A program made the position numbers and the translations under genes. Positions 49,085 to 58,696 of a stretch of DNA of 64,000 nucleotides are shown here, one piece after another. The number at the start of each line of letters is the position of its first letter. The stretch's first letter is position 1. Location of the stretch: the NCBI RefSeq assembly GCF_025961205.1, contig NZ_JAOQNH010000003.1, positions 988,501-1,052,500 on the forward strand, read 5' to 3'. Under the pieces are notes generated by a model. That model saw only the letters and a list, made by a program, of their open reading frames with translations. It was not told the DNA's origin and did no database searches. The stretch is from Azospirillum fermentarium. Lineage in GTDB: Bacteria; Pseudomonadota; Alphaproteobacteria; Azospirillales; Azospirillaceae.

Positions 49085-50017
49085 TCAAGCGCCGCCGTCA
49101 CCGAAGCGCCAGACCGGGATGCCAAGGCGCCGCGCCTTGTCGGCGAGGTTGGCGGCGATGCCCGAGCCGGGGAAGGCGACGATGCCGATGGGAAGCGCCT
49201 CCAGCAGGCGGTCGTTGCGCTTGAACGGGGCAGCCTTGGCGTGGCGGGCCCAGTCGGGGCGGAACAGCACCTGCGTCACCTTGCGGTGCTCGGCCCAGCA
49301 GGCGGCGATGCGCTCGGCCCCCTTCGGGCTGCCGCCGTGCAACAGCACCATGTCCGGGTGCTTGGCGCGCACCTTGTCGAGCACCGCCCAGATGCGGTGG
49401 TGGTCGTTGCACTCCACCCCACCGGTGAAGGCGATGCGGGGACCGGCCGGCAGCAGCGGCTCGGTCTCGGCCCGCCGCTTGGCGGCAAGGAAGTCGCGGC
49501 TGTCGATCAGCGCCGCCGTCAAGGTGCGGTGGCTGACCAGCGAGCCGGCGCGCGGCCGCCAGCCGGAGCCGGTGTGGACCTCGAACAGCTCGGCGGCGTG
49601 GTCGCGGAAGGCCTCCATGGCGGTGCGGCGCTCGATCAGCGTCAGCCCCTCGGCCAGCAGCCGTTCCAGCTCGACCGAGCAGATCTCCGAGCCGTCCTGC
49701 TCGCGCTGGCTGCGCTTCTGGGCGTCCTCGTTGTCGTCGAGTTCGCGCTGCACCCGGTCGGCGGCGCGGTGGAACAGGTTGACGGTCGACCACAGCAGGT
49801 CGGCGAGGTCGGGTTCCAGGCGGGTGTCCTTCAGCGTGACCACCAGGGCGTCGAAGATGTCGGCCAGGGCGGCACGGATGGCGGTCTCGTCGGGCAGCGG
49901 CCGGGGATCGGGATCGTCCTCGAAGGGCCGGTGGCCGTAGAGCTGGAGTTCGGTCAGGGCGTGGTCGGTGGCGGAGGAGGCGTGGTGGAGCCCGGCGGCG
50001 GCGGCGTCGGTGATCAT
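49085..50017 (-). CDS. DUF2493 domain protein
   Basis: A 310-residue protein. The N-terminal half is helical (LADLLWSTVNLFHRAADRVQ, SVELERLLAEGLTLIERRTA). The C-terminal half is the DUF2493 domain, a Rossmann-like fold related to DprA/SLOG proteins: RIAFTGGVECNDHHRIWAVL, DMVLLHGGSPKGAERIAACW, VLFRPDWARHAKAAPFKRND and AFPGSGIAANLADKAR. These residues suggest nucleotide or DNA binding. It is a standard gene of this ICE class, of unknown function. ATG 50017 has AAGGG 8 bases upstream, preceded by the long family B leader. Confidence 0.88.
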   Translation of the reverse strand: MITDAAAAGLHHASSATDHALTELQLYGHRPFEDDPDPRPLPDETAIRAALADIFDALVVTLKDTRLEPDLADLLWSTVNLFHRAADRVQRELDDNEDAQKRSQREQDGSEICSVELERLLAEGLTLIERRTAMEAFRDHAAELFEVHTGSGWRPRAGSLVSHRTLTAALIDSRDFLAAKRRAETEPLLPAGPRIAFTGGVECNDHHRIWAVLDKVRAKHPDMVLLHGGSPKGAERIAACWAEHRKVTQVLFRPDWARHAKAAPFKRNDRLLEALPIGIVAFPGSGIAANLADKARRLGIPVWRFGDGGA

Positions 50018-50034
50018 GGCGGCTGCCCTTCGGC

Positions 50035-50235
50035 TGGAGGATCGGCCGCGCCCACCGCGGCCTTCGTGGCGATCCCCCAGCGGCGGGCGGGGCGGGTCCG
50101 CACCCTCCTGGGCCGCAGCGCCAGCGGAGGACGGCGGGGGGCGGCTTTCTTGTTTCGCGAGGAAGGCCGGCCTGGCCGGCCGGGGAAGAAAGTTGCTCCC
50201 CGCCGTTGCGGACCCGGCCCGGCTGCCGCCCGATC
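50035..50235 (-). promoter_or_regulatory. Conserved structured leader, family B, copy 2 (DUF2493)
   Basis: This region aligns with 33415-33615 upstream of DUF736. It shares the GGCCGCG...CGCGGCC hairpin near the gene, GGGCCGCAGCGC, AGCGGAGGA, CTTCTTGT-like and GGGGAAGAA blocks. The long-range stem pairs 50131-50142 with 50195-50206; its outermost pair is A-T here and C-G in copy 1. Confidence 0.6.
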
Positions 50236-50326
50236 GCCCGCTGGAAGGCCGTGGCCGCGGCCTCCCGCCGGCCGGACCGGCGTCCGCCCGCTCCGACCGG
50301 CGCCCGTCCACCGAGGCTCAGGCTCC

Positions 50327-51343
50327 TCACGGCCAGCCGCCACTCATCCAGAAGCGCACCACATCCTCCGGGGCGAGCTGTGCCCGCAGATGCGCCCGCA
50401 GCGCCGCCTGCCCGAACGCCAACAGGTCGTCGTTGAGGTCGCCCAGCATCGGTGCCAGGACCAGCGCCTCGATGCCGAGGGCTTCGGCGCGGCACCCCAG
50501 GCGGTCCGCCGCCCGGCGTCCGGCGGCGTCGTTGTCACGGGCGACGTAGAGGCGGCGCAGCGTCGGCGGCAGGCGCAGGGCGGCGAGGTGGCCGGCCGAG
50601 AGCGCGGCGACCATGGGCAGGGCCGGCAGGGCGGTGCGCAGCGCCAGCATGGTCTCGACGCCCTCCCCCGCCGCCAGGACGTCGCGGGCCACGCCGAAGC
50701 GGACGCCGTTGCCGAGCAGGTGGCCCAGCGCCCGGCGCGGTGACGGCATCGCCGCCTTGCCGCCGCCGGACGGGTCGAGCCAGGTGCGCTGCGCGCCGGT
50801 GAGGCCGCCATCCAGACCGGTGACGGCGGCGATCAGCGCCGGGCCTTGGGCGAGCCGGTCATCGGCGTCGCGGTACCAGCAGCGCGGCTGGAAGCGCAGG
50901 GAGCCGTCTTTCCGGACATCCGGAATGCCGCGGTTGCGCAGATACGTTTCGGCCAGCGAGCCGGCGAGCGGCCGGGAGCGGGCGAACAGGCGGCGGGCGG
51001 CTTCCGGCGATCCCACCGGGGCCACGGGTTCCCGGTGCCACTCCGGCGGCGCCCGCGGCGAACCGAGGAAGGCACGGGCCTCGTCGAGCACTTCGGCCAG
51101 CCGGTCGAGGCCGCGGTTGAGCCCGATGAGGTCGAGCAGGTCACCGTGCTCGCCGGTGGCAGCGTCGGCCCACTTGCCGGTGGCAGCACCATGCAGCCGG
51201 ACATAGAGGCTCTCCCCCGGCATGCCGTGGACGTCACCGACCCGCCAGTAACGCCCCTCCCGCCGCCCGTGCGGCAGGTAGTGGCGGCACACCGCCTCGG
51301 CCTCCCGCGCGAGGCGCTGCGCCATCTCTGACGCGGCGGACAT
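50327..51343 (-). CDS. Toprim-domain protein (primase-like, DUF7146)
   Basis: A 338-residue protein. The N-terminal part (RYWRVGDVHGMPGESLYVRL, WADAATGEHGDLLDLIGLNR) matches the DUF7146 region of ICE and plasmid primase-like proteins. The C-terminal Toprim domain shows VLAAGEGVETMLALR with the catalytic Glu and LYVARDNDAAGRRAADRL with the DxD. Toprim proteins of this kind are thought to prime DNA synthesis on the transferred strand. It is encoded 12 bases from the Strawberry-notch gene. Confidence 0.88.
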   Translation of the reverse strand: MSAASEMAQRLAREAEAVCRHYLPHGRREGRYWRVGDVHGMPGESLYVRLHGAATGKWADAATGEHGDLLDLIGLNRGLDRLAEVLDEARAFLGSPRAPPEWHREPVAPVGSPEAARRLFARSRPLAGSLAETYLRNRGIPDVRKDGSLRFQPRCWYRDADDRLAQGPALIAAVTGLDGGLTGAQRTWLDPSGGGKAAMPSPRRALGHLLGNGVRFGVARDVLAAGEGVETMLALRTALPALPMVAALSAGHLAALRLPPTLRRLYVARDNDAAGRRAADRLGCRAEALGIEALVLAPMLGDLNDDLLAFGQAALRAHLRAQLAPEDVVRFWMSGGWP

Positions 51344-51355
51344 GGCGCCGCCCCC

Positions 51356-54300
51356 TCACAGCCCCGTCCGGTCGACAACACGGAGCAGCGGGTGGCGGGC
51401 CAGCAGGGCGGCGAACACCGCCGGCCCGCACTCGCCCACCGGCACGAACAGCCGCAGCGTCCAGGCGATGATCTCGGACATCAGCCCCAGCGCCTTCAGC
51501 CGCTCCACCATCCCCTCGGTGAAACCCGACAGCTCGATCCGGTGGGCGCCCATCACCGTGACCCGGCGCAACCGCAGCCCGTCGGCCAGATGCAGCACCG
51601 CCCGTCCCTCCAGCAGCGCCGTCCACACCTGCTCCGCCGACGGCACCGCTGCGTCACCACTGCCGAAGTTGCGTTCCACCTCGGCCAGGGCGTCCGGCGC
51701 CACCACCCGGCCGATGATCCGTTCGCCGTCGTCGGTCTGCAACCGCACCACCCGCAGGTTCGTGTCCGGCAGATGCCGCCACACCGGCAGCAGCAGCCCG
51801 GTCACCAGATGCAGGGTGCTGGTGGCGAACTCCGGCACTGCGGCGGCCTCCTTCTCCCAGACAGCGGCGAAGGCCTCCGGCTCGGCCGGGCGCCAGTGGC
51901 TCTGCGCCAGCTCGGCCAGCGTCACGGTCAGGCGTTCCAGCGGGCGCAGCAGCCGCACCCGGCGCTCCACCGTGCCGTCGTCCAGCATCAGCCCGGCGGC
52001 GGGCACCGCCACCGCCGCCCGGCCCGAGCGGGCGTTGACCAGCAGCCGTGCCTGCGGCCCGGCCCCTTTCTCCAGAGCCTCCTCCAGGCCGAGCGGCTGG
52101 TTGCGGTCGCGCCGCGCCAGGGTGAACAGCTGGGTCTCCGCTCCGGTCGCCGGGTGGGTGTAGAGGGTGCGCCGGTTCGTCACCGTGACGCTGTCGGCCA
52201 CCAGCGTCTCGACGCCGCGGTCGTAGATGCCCGACGCGATGGCGCCTTCGACCTTCGCGGCGAGCAGCTGCTCGAACACGGTGAACAGCGTGTTCTGCAA
52301 GCCGATGGTCAGGGCCAGCAGCCGGTTGAGGAAGGTGGTGATCGGCGGCAGCTCCTCGCGCAGGCCGCCGTCGCGGTCGCTCAGCGCCAGACCGGTCGCT
52401 GCCTCGAACTCACCCAGCGAGCAGCCATCCACCTTGCCGGCGTGCAGCAGGCCGTAGAGCTGGCGCAGGGCGGCCCGGGCGTAGACGGATTCCAGGTTGT
52501 CGTCGGCGCGGAACAGCCCCTGCCCGCCGGTCTGGCGCTGACCGCGGGTGATGGCGCCCAGGGTGTCGAGCCGGCGTGCGATGGTCGAGAGGAAGCGCTT
52601 CTCCGCCCGCACGTCGGTGGCGACCGGGCGGAACAGCGGCGGCTGCGCCTGGTTGGTGCGGTTGGAGCGGCCCAGCCCCTGGATGGCGGCGTCGGCCTTC
52701 CAGCCCGCCTCCAGGAGATAGTGCACCCGCAGCCGCCGGTTCTTCGCCCCGAGGTCGGCGTGGTAGCTGCGGCCGGTGCCGCCGGCGTCGGAGAAGACCA
52801 GGATGCGCTTCTCGTCATCCAGGAAGGCCTGGGTCTCGGCGAGGTTGGCCGAGCCGGGGCGGTTCTCCACCGCCAGCCGCTCGTCCCCGCCGGGATTGGT
52901 CTTGCGCACGATGCGCCGCGAGCGGCCGGTGACCTCGGCGACCATGGCGGCGCCGAAGCGCTGGACGATCTGGTCGAGCGCCCCCGGCACCGGCTCCAGC
53001 GCGGCCAGCCGCTCGATCATGCGGTCACGCCGCTCGACCGCCTCGCGGCACGGCACCGGCTGGCCGTCCCGCCACACCGGCCGCGACGACAGGGTGCCGT
53101 CGGCGTCGGTGAAGGGTTCGTGCAGCTGGGTCGGAAAGGAGTGGGCGAGATACTCCAGGACAAGCTCGCGCGGCGTGACGTCGATCGACAAATCGTTCCA
53201 CTCCTCGGTGGGGATGTCGGACAGACGGCGTTCCATCAACGCTTCGCCGGTGGAGACGAGCTGCACCACAACGGCGTGGCCGGCGGCAAGGTCGCGCTCG
53301 ATGGATTTGAGCACGGTCGGCGTCTTCATGGCAGAAATCAGATGGTTGAAGAATCTTTGCTTGGCGCCCTCGAAGGCGGAGCGGGCGGCGGCCTTGGCGG
53401 CGCGGTTCAGGGTGCCGCCGGCCCCGGTGACGTTGGCCGCCTCCAGCGCCGCGGTCAGGTTTGTATGGATAACCTGAAAGGCAGCGGCGTAAGCGTCGTA
53501 GATGGCGACCTGCCCCGGCGTCAGCCGGTGCTCGACCATCTCGTAGCGGACCCCCTCGAAGGACAGCGAGCGGGCGGCGTAAAGGCCGAGGGCCTTGAGG
53601 TCGCGGGCCAGCACCTCCATGGCGGCCACCCCGCCGGCCTCGATGGCCTGGACGAACTCGGCGCGGGTGGCGAAGGGGAAGTCCGCCCCGCCCCACAGGC
53701 CGAGGCGCTGGGCGTAGGCGAGGTTGTGCACCGTGGTGGCGCCGGTGGCCGAGACGTAGAGCACGCGGGCGTCCGGCAGGGCGTGCTGGAGGCGCAGGCC
53801 GGCGCGGCCCTGCTGGGAGGGGGTGACGGGACCGCCGTCGCGGCCGAAGCCGGCGATGCCGCCGGCGTTGCGCAGGGCGTGGGATTCGTCGAAGATCATC
53901 ACCCCGTCGAAGTCCCGGCCGAGCCAGTCGACGATCTGCTGGACGCGGGGCACGGCGCCCTCGCCGCCGTCGCCGCGCAGGGTGGCATAGGTGGTAAAGA
54001 GGATGCCGCGCTCCAGGGTGATCGGCACGCCGGGACGGAAGCGCGACAGCGGGGTGACCAGCAGAGGCTCCTGGCCGAGCGCCGACCAGTCGCGCCGGGC
54101 GTCCTCGATCAGGGTGTCGGACTTGCTGATCCACAGCGCGCGCTGTCGCCCCTTGAGCCAGTTGTCGAGCAGGATGCCGGCGACCTGCCGGCCCTTGCCG
54201 GCGCCGGTGCCGTCGCCGAGGAACCAACCGCGGCGGAAACGCACCGCGTCCTCGGCATCGTCCGGCGCCGCCGAGACGACGTCGAAGGTCTCGTCCACCG

Positions 54301-55723
54301 TCCAGGCGCCGGCGAGATGGCCGGCGTGCGCCTCGCCAGCCAGGATGACGCTCTCCAGCTGGGCGTCGGAGAGGATGCCGCCGGTGACCAGGGTGGCGGG
54401 GAGGTGCGGGCGGTAGCGGGGCTTGGGCGGGGCGACCGCGGCCATGGCGGCGGACTGCACCAGCGGCGTTGGGTGCGGCTGGGCGCCGGGGATGGCGATG
54501 GATTGCAGCGCGTAGGGCTCGTAGAGCGCGGCGGTGAGGCGAGCCCCGGCCTCCGGTGTCCAGTCGCGCGGCTCGTATTCCAACTTGGCGACCGCCAGGC
54601 CGGACGCTGGCGTGCACACCGTCGGCACAGCCGCCGCCCGGCGCACGGGCCGTGCCACCATGGCGCGGGCCAGCACCGGCAAGGGAGCCGCTGCCGAGGC
54701 GGGAACGGAAGCACGCGGCGGCACGCCGCGCCGGACCCAGTCCAGCAACGTGGCGACGTCGGGGGCCGTGCCCGGCGAGGCCGGGAAGGCGGTTGGGTCC
54801 TCCGCCGGCACGCGGTCGATGATGGTCAGCCGGGTGTCCACCGTGGTGCCGTGGCGGGCGTAGACCGTCCCGTCGATGGCGGCGGAGAAGACGACGCGGC
54901 CCCGCTCCTGCAAGCGGACGAAGGCGTTACGCCATGCCGGATGCTCGGGCGCCAGCCCGGCGCCGGTAACGGCGACAAGGCGCCCGCCCTCGGCCAGGCG
55001 GGCCAGGGCCGAGGCGACGTGGCGGACGGCGGCGTCGGCCACCCGGCCGTCCACCGCCACCAGCGCCGAGAAGGGCGGGTTCATCAGCACCACCGTCGGC
55101 CGGATGGTGGGGTCGAGATGGTCGTGGATGGCGGCGGCATCGAAGCGGGCCACCGGCACGCCGGGGAACAGGCGCTCCAGCAGGCCGGCACGGGTGTCCG
55201 CCAGCTCGTTGAGGACTAGACCCGCCCCCGCCTGTTCGGCGAAGACGGCGAGCAGGCCGGTGCCGGCGGAGGGCTCCAGCACCCGGTCGGCCGGGGTGAG
55301 CGCCGCGGCGGCGGCCACCACGCCGGCCAGCGGCAGCGGGGTGGAGAACTGCTGCCGGGCCTGGCTCTCCTCGGAGCGGCGGGTCTGGCTAGGCAGCAGC
55401 GCCGCCAACCGCTCCAGCATGGCCAGGAACGCCGCCGGGCTGGCGGAACGGGCCTGCATGGCCGGGCCGAAGCGGCGCAGGAACAGCACCTGCGCCGCCT
55501 CGCCGGCGTCGTAGGCCAGCTTCCAGCTCCACACACCCTCGGCGTCGGAGCCGCCGAAGGCCGCGGTCATCGCGGCGCGCAACGTGCCGGCGTCGATGGC
55601 CCGGCCGTGTTCGAGGCCGGGCAGCAGCAGCTCCGCGGCGGCGAGCAGGGCCGCCGCGGTGTCCACTGGGGTCGGAGGACGGGGTGCGTCGGTGTCGGTT
55701 CGGAGATCGGCGGTCAGGGTCAT
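51356..55723 (-). CDS. Strawberry-notch-like helicase with N6-adenine methylase domain
   Basis: A 1455-residue fusion. Residues about 115-240 form an N6 DNA methylase (RVLEPSAGTGLLAVFAEQAG, catalytic VLMNPPFSA). Residues about 430-800 hold a superfamily 2 helicase of the Strawberry notch family (GWFLGDGTGAGKGRQVAGIL as Walker A, VMIFDESHALRN as DExH box). The C-terminal helicase domain has FSDAGGTGRSYHADLGAKNR and AIQGLGRSNRTNQAQPPLFR. Such proteins are standard in this ICE class and in phages, and may protect incoming DNA by remodelling and methylation (inference). Its leader has a GAGCGG/CCGCTC stem. Confidence 0.92.
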   Translation of the reverse strand: MTLTADLRTDTDAPRPPTPVDTAAALLAAAELLLPGLEHGRAIDAGTLRAAMTAAFGGSDAEGVWSWKLAYDAGEAAQVLFLRRFGPAMQARSASPAAFLAMLERLAALLPSQTRRSEESQARQQFSTPLPLAGVVAAAAALTPADRVLEPSAGTGLLAVFAEQAGAGLVLNELADTRAGLLERLFPGVPVARFDAAAIHDHLDPTIRPTVVLMNPPFSALVAVDGRVADAAVRHVASALARLAEGGRLVAVTGAGLAPEHPAWRNAFVRLQERGRVVFSAAIDGTVYARHGTTVDTRLTIIDRVPAEDPTAFPASPGTAPDVATLLDWVRRGVPPRASVPASAAAPLPVLARAMVARPVRRAAAVPTVCTPASGLAVAKLEYEPRDWTPEAGARLTAALYEPYALQSIAIPGAQPHPTPLVQSAAMAAVAPPKPRYRPHLPATLVTGGILSDAQLESVILAGEAHAGHLAGAWTVDETFDVVSAAPDDAEDAVRFRRGWFLGDGTGAGKGRQVAGILLDNWLKGRQRALWISKSDTLIEDARRDWSALGQEPLLVTPLSRFRPGVPITLERGILFTTYATLRGDGGEGAVPRVQQIVDWLGRDFDGVMIFDESHALRNAGGIAGFGRDGGPVTPSQQGRAGLRLQHALPDARVLYVSATGATTVHNLAYAQRLGLWGGADFPFATRAEFVQAIEAGGVAAMEVLARDLKALGLYAARSLSFEGVRYEMVEHRLTPGQVAIYDAYAAAFQVIHTNLTAALEAANVTGAGGTLNRAAKAAARSAFEGAKQRFFNHLISAMKTPTVLKSIERDLAAGHAVVVQLVSTGEALMERRLSDIPTEEWNDLSIDVTPRELVLEYLAHSFPTQLHEPFTDADGTLSSRPVWRDGQPVPCREAVERRDRMIERLAALEPVPGALDQIVQRFGAAMVAEVTGRSRRIVRKTNPGGDERLAVENRPGSANLAETQAFLDDEKRILVFSDAGGTGRSYHADLGAKNRRLRVHYLLEAGWKADAAIQGLGRSNRTNQAQPPLFRPVATDVRAEKRFLSTIARRLDTLGAITRGQRQTGGQGLFRADDNLESVYARAALRQLYGLLHAGKVDGCSLGEFEAATGLALSDRDGGLREELPPITTFLNRLLALTIGLQNTLFTVFEQLLAAKVEGAIASGIYDRGVETLVADSVTVTNRRTLYTHPATGAETQLFTLARRDRNQPLGLEEALEKGAGPQARLLVNARSGRAAVAVPAAGLMLDDGTVERRVRLLRPLERLTVTLAELAQSHWRPAEPEAFAAVWEKEAAAVPEFATSTLHLVTGLLLPVWRHLPDTNLRVVRLQTDDGERIIGRVVAPDALAEVERNFGSGDAAVPSAEQVWTALLEGRAVLHLADGLRLRRVTVMGAHRIELSGFTEGMVERLKALGLMSEIIAWTLRLFVPVGECGPAVFAALLARHPLLRVVDRTGL

Positions 55724-55815
55724 GGCGGAGGATCCGGGAGAGCGGGGAGACCAGCGGCCGGCGGACGCTCTCTCGGTCCGCTCCGGCTCACCCCGGCCCC
55801 CGCCCTCCTCGCCCT

Positions 55816-56046
55816 CTACCCGCCGCCGGGATCGAACGGCGGGTGGTAAAGCTCATAGGGGTCAGCGTCGGCGAGGTGCCCGAAGGGAGTGAGCACCACC
55901 TCGCCACCGCGTTGCGCGACAGCGCACAGAATGAAGCGGGTCTCGCCGGTGCGGGCGTCGGTGCCCTGCACCAGCGCCAGATCGCCGGCCGCCGCGGCGC
56001 GCAGCAGCGTCTCGAAATTCGCCTTCACGAAATCGGGAATCGACAT
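55816..56046 (-). CDS. DUF6117 family small protein
   Basis: A 76-residue protein beginning MSIPDFVKANFETLLRAAAA, then GDLALVQGTDARTGETRFIL and LTPFGHLADADPYELYHPP, the pattern of DUF6117 proteins found on ICEs. GGGAG lies 6 bases before the ATG at 56046. The longer open frame upstream is an antisense artefact. Function is unknown. Confidence 0.8.
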   Translation of the reverse strand: MSIPDFVKANFETLLRAAAAGDLALVQGTDARTGETRFILCAVAQRGGEVVLTPFGHLADADPYELYHPPFDPGGG

Positions 56047-56066
56047 GGGGGTCTCCCATAAGAAAG

Positions 56067-56090
56067 GAGCCCGGCGCGGCGGCCGGGCTC
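56067..56090 (-). terminator. Hairpin between a hypothetical gene and the DUF6117 gene
   Basis: GAGCCCGGC (56067-56075) and GCCGGGCTC (56082-56090) form a perfect 9-bp stem. Leftwards it is followed by CTTTCTTATG, a broken U tract. It lies just upstream of the DUF6117 ribosome site, so it could be a weak terminator or attenuator. Confidence 0.5.
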
Positions 56091-56117
56091 GACAAGGGAC
56101 AAGGCGGCGGGTACGGA

Positions 56118-56507
56118 TCACGCGAGGCAGCCAAGGCGGTTTTCGGCCGCGCGAATGGCGGCCAGCGCCGCCCGGAACCGCGCGGCGCCATGCTCCTCGC
56201 TGAGGTCGGTGTTCGAAGCCACGGCCCGGCAGGCGGCATGGATGTCGGCGTCGCCGACCATCTCCGGCGCCAGCCGGGTCAGCGTACCGTCGGCCTCGAT
56301 CACGGTGCGGATTTCCTCCCGGACCTCCTCTTCGGCCAAGCGAAGCAGGACGTGCTCCCGCGGGACGTCCGGGTCGAGAAGAACGGCTCCCTGGCTGGCC
56401 GGGATCACGATGACGACGGCCTCGGCGGTGATCACGAGAACCGGGACGCCGTGGGTGAGAGCGGCGGCCGGCAGACGCACGACCATGGTGACGAAAGGCT
56501 CGATCAT
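56118..56507 (-). CDS. Hypothetical protein
   Basis: A 129-residue protein with beta-rich N-terminal half (MVVRLPAAALTHGVPVLVIT, AVLLDPDVPREHVLLRL) and helical C-terminal half (ACRAVASNTDLSEEHGAARF, RAALAAIRAAENRLGCL). No family is recognised. A strong ribosome site (GGAGG, 6 bases) supports it. It sits between the ParB-like and DUF6117 genes on the same strand and is likely part of the backbone operon. Confidence 0.7.
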   Translation of the reverse strand: MIEPFVTMVVRLPAAALTHGVPVLVITAEAVVIVIPASQGAVLLDPDVPREHVLLRLAEEEVREEIRTVIEADGTLTRLAPEMVGDADIHAACRAVASNTDLSEEHGAARFRAALAAIRAAENRLGCLA

Positions 56508-56568
56508 GACAAACCTCCAGCAACGAGGACGGAGGCGGAGCGGCCGGAGCCGCTCCGCAGCTTCCGGG

Positions 56569-58692
56569 TCACGCGGCGGCCGCCTCGGTGCGGTCCGCGT
56601 CGTCCTCGGCGGCCGGGATCTCCCCGGCGCCGGTCAGGAAGGCCGGCAGGGAGGCGTCGCCGCCCTCCGCATCACCCGCCGCGCCGGCATCGCCGCCGGC
56701 CGCCGGCTCCAGCGGCCGGCGCAGCGGCTCGGGCAGCCAGCCGCTGCCGGCCAGCAGCCGCTCGGCCTCCTTGGCCATGTCCGGCTTGCGCAGATGGTCG
56801 ATCAGCTGCGCCGCCTCCGGACCACGCGCCTCGCGCACCGCCTCCACGATGCGCGCCTTCGGCACCCGGCCAAGGTAACTGTCCACCGTCGCCGTCCAGC
56901 CGGCCGCCGCCATGTCGAGGCCGACCGCCCCGGCCAGCAGGTCGGCGTGGGCGGCGCGCTGCGGCGCCCGGTTCCACGGCTCGTGCACCGCGTTGACGCC
57001 GAAGGAGACGCAGTGGGCGAACAGGGCCGCCCGGCTGTCGCCGTCGAACCCCACCAGCACCTCCCACAGGGCAGCCGGCTCGTCCGGGAGCTGGGCGCTC
57101 CAAGCACGCTGGCGGGCGTCGATCGCCCGGGCCGCGGCGCTGGCGGCGAGGTCGGGCGGCTGCACCCCGAAGCCGGCGCTCTTCAGCTCCAGCTCCAGGC
57201 AGGAGGCGCCGGGGCGCTGGGTGAAGGTGCGCAGACACAGCGCGTGCAGCGCCGCCAGGAAGGCGGTGTCGGGGTCGTTGGCCAGCGCGTCGCGCAGCGC
57301 CAGGGTGCGGTGCACGCTCAGCTCGATCAGCAGCCGCTCGGGCAAGGGCCGCAGCCCCTCATCGTCGTCCGACGACGCAGTCCCGGCGACCGGCACCGGG
57401 GCCGACACGCTGGCACCGCCGGCGATGGCGGCCGGCTGGGCGGCCACCGCCCCGCCCGCCGGGGTAGTGACGGGGCCCTCACCGTCCGGCGGGAGAGCCG
57501 GAACCACCGGCTCGACCGGCGCCTCGTCCTCCGGCCGCACGTAGCCGCGGTCGACCTGGAGCCCGCCTTCGACATCGACGCTGATGAACACCCCGGCCCG
57601 CGCCACCTCGGCCGTCTCGTAGACCAGCGGCCGCTCCTCCAGCGCCCGCAGCTCCACATCGATCTCGGCGAGGCGCCGTGCCACCCGATCCAGCTCCTCC
57701 GCTTCCGTCGGCTCGCTCCCCTCCAGCCGCTCGTACTCGGCGTGCAGCGCGTCGTAGGTCGCCTGCTCGGCTTCGGTCAGCGGCACCGGTTCGCCGGCCA
57801 GACGACGCAGCCCGCGGCTGTGCCCGTAGGGGAAGGCCAGCGCCACCTCCACCCACGTCCAGCCCTCCGCCCGCACCGTGGCGGCCTCGGCCTCCAGCTT
57901 CTCGGCGACCAGCCGGTCGAGCAGCGCCGGGTCCTGCAGCCAGCCGCCGTCGTCGTGCTGGAACAGGTCGCGCATCACCGCCCCGCCGGCCGCCTCGTAG
58001 GCCTCGACGCCCACGAACAGCGCCCGCTTGTCCGACGCCCGCACCGCCCCTTCGGTCAGCAGCCGGCGGATCTGGTAGGGCTCCCGGCTGTAGGCGCGCG
58101 ACAGCGCCTCCCACACCTGCTCCTGGCGGGCGTGGTCGCCGCTGACGGTGAAGGCCATCAGCTGGTCCAACGTCATACGGTCCTCGGCGTAGGCGTCGAG
58201 CAGCGCCGGCGCGACGGCGGCCAGCTTGAGGCGCTGCTTCACCACGGCGGGGGCGACGAAGAAGCGGGCGGCGATCTCCTCCTCGCCGAGCCCCGCCTCG
58301 CGCAGGGTCTGGAAGGCACGGAACTGGTCGAGCGGGTGCAGCGGGGCGCGCTGGACGTTCTCGGCCAGCGAGTCCTCCTCGGCGAGGCCGGCGGTGCGCA
58401 CGACGCAGGGGACGGGCTGGGTCCTGCTCATGCGCTTCTGCTTGACCAGCAGTTCCAGCGCCCGGAAGCGGCGGCCGCCGACCGGCACCTCGAAGACGCC
58501 GGTCTCGGCGCCCTCGGCGTCGAGCACCGGGCGGACGGCGAGGCTGTGCAGCAGGGTGCGCCGGGCGATGTCCTCGGCGAGCTCCTCGATGGAGACGCCG
58601 GCCTTGACCTTGCGGACGTTGGCCTGGGACAGCACCAGCTTGTTGAAGGGGATGTCGCGCGAGGTGTTGAGGGCGATCTTGGGCGTGGCCAT
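56569..58692 (-). CDS. Large ParB/RepB-like nuclease-domain protein
   Basis: A 707-residue protein with an N-terminal ParB/Spo0J-like domain (IPFNKLVLSQANVRKVKAGV, EVPVGGRRFRALELLVKQKR, ENVQRAPLHPLDQFRAFQTL) and a KorB-like HTH region (GEEEIAARFFVAPAVVKQRL). A long acidic and Pro-rich linker and a C-terminal helical region follow. It is about twice the length of chromosomal ParB. Such long ParB proteins are typical of alphaproteobacterial ICEs. Since the ParA genes are some 27 kb away, it may act on DNA (nuclease or single-strand role) rather than as a partition partner. Its short leader resembles those of ArdC and DUF6878. Confidence 0.9.
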   Translation of the reverse strand: MATPKIALNTSRDIPFNKLVLSQANVRKVKAGVSIEELAEDIARRTLLHSLAVRPVLDAEGAETGVFEVPVGGRRFRALELLVKQKRMSRTQPVPCVVRTAGLAEEDSLAENVQRAPLHPLDQFRAFQTLREAGLGEEEIAARFFVAPAVVKQRLKLAAVAPALLDAYAEDRMTLDQLMAFTVSGDHARQEQVWEALSRAYSREPYQIRRLLTEGAVRASDKRALFVGVEAYEAAGGAVMRDLFQHDDGGWLQDPALLDRLVAEKLEAEAATVRAEGWTWVEVALAFPYGHSRGLRRLAGEPVPLTEAEQATYDALHAEYERLEGSEPTEAEELDRVARRLAEIDVELRALEERPLVYETAEVARAGVFISVDVEGGLQVDRGYVRPEDEAPVEPVVPALPPDGEGPVTTPAGGAVAAQPAAIAGGASVSAPVPVAGTASSDDDEGLRPLPERLLIELSVHRTLALRDALANDPDTAFLAALHALCLRTFTQRPGASCLELELKSAGFGVQPPDLAASAAARAIDARQRAWSAQLPDEPAALWEVLVGFDGDSRAALFAHCVSFGVNAVHEPWNRAPQRAAHADLLAGAVGLDMAAAGWTATVDSYLGRVPKARIVEAVREARGPEAAQLIDHLRKPDMAKEAERLLAGSGWLPEPLRRPLEPAAGGDAGAAGDAEGGDASLPAFLTGAGEIPAAEDDADRTEAAAA

Positions 58693-58696
58693 GGTC

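Noticed and set aside
51392..55219. A 1275-residue open frame opposite the Strawberry-notch gene
   Set aside because: It is a GC-driven antisense frame. The translated sequence is Gly/Gln/Arg/Asp-rich without domains.
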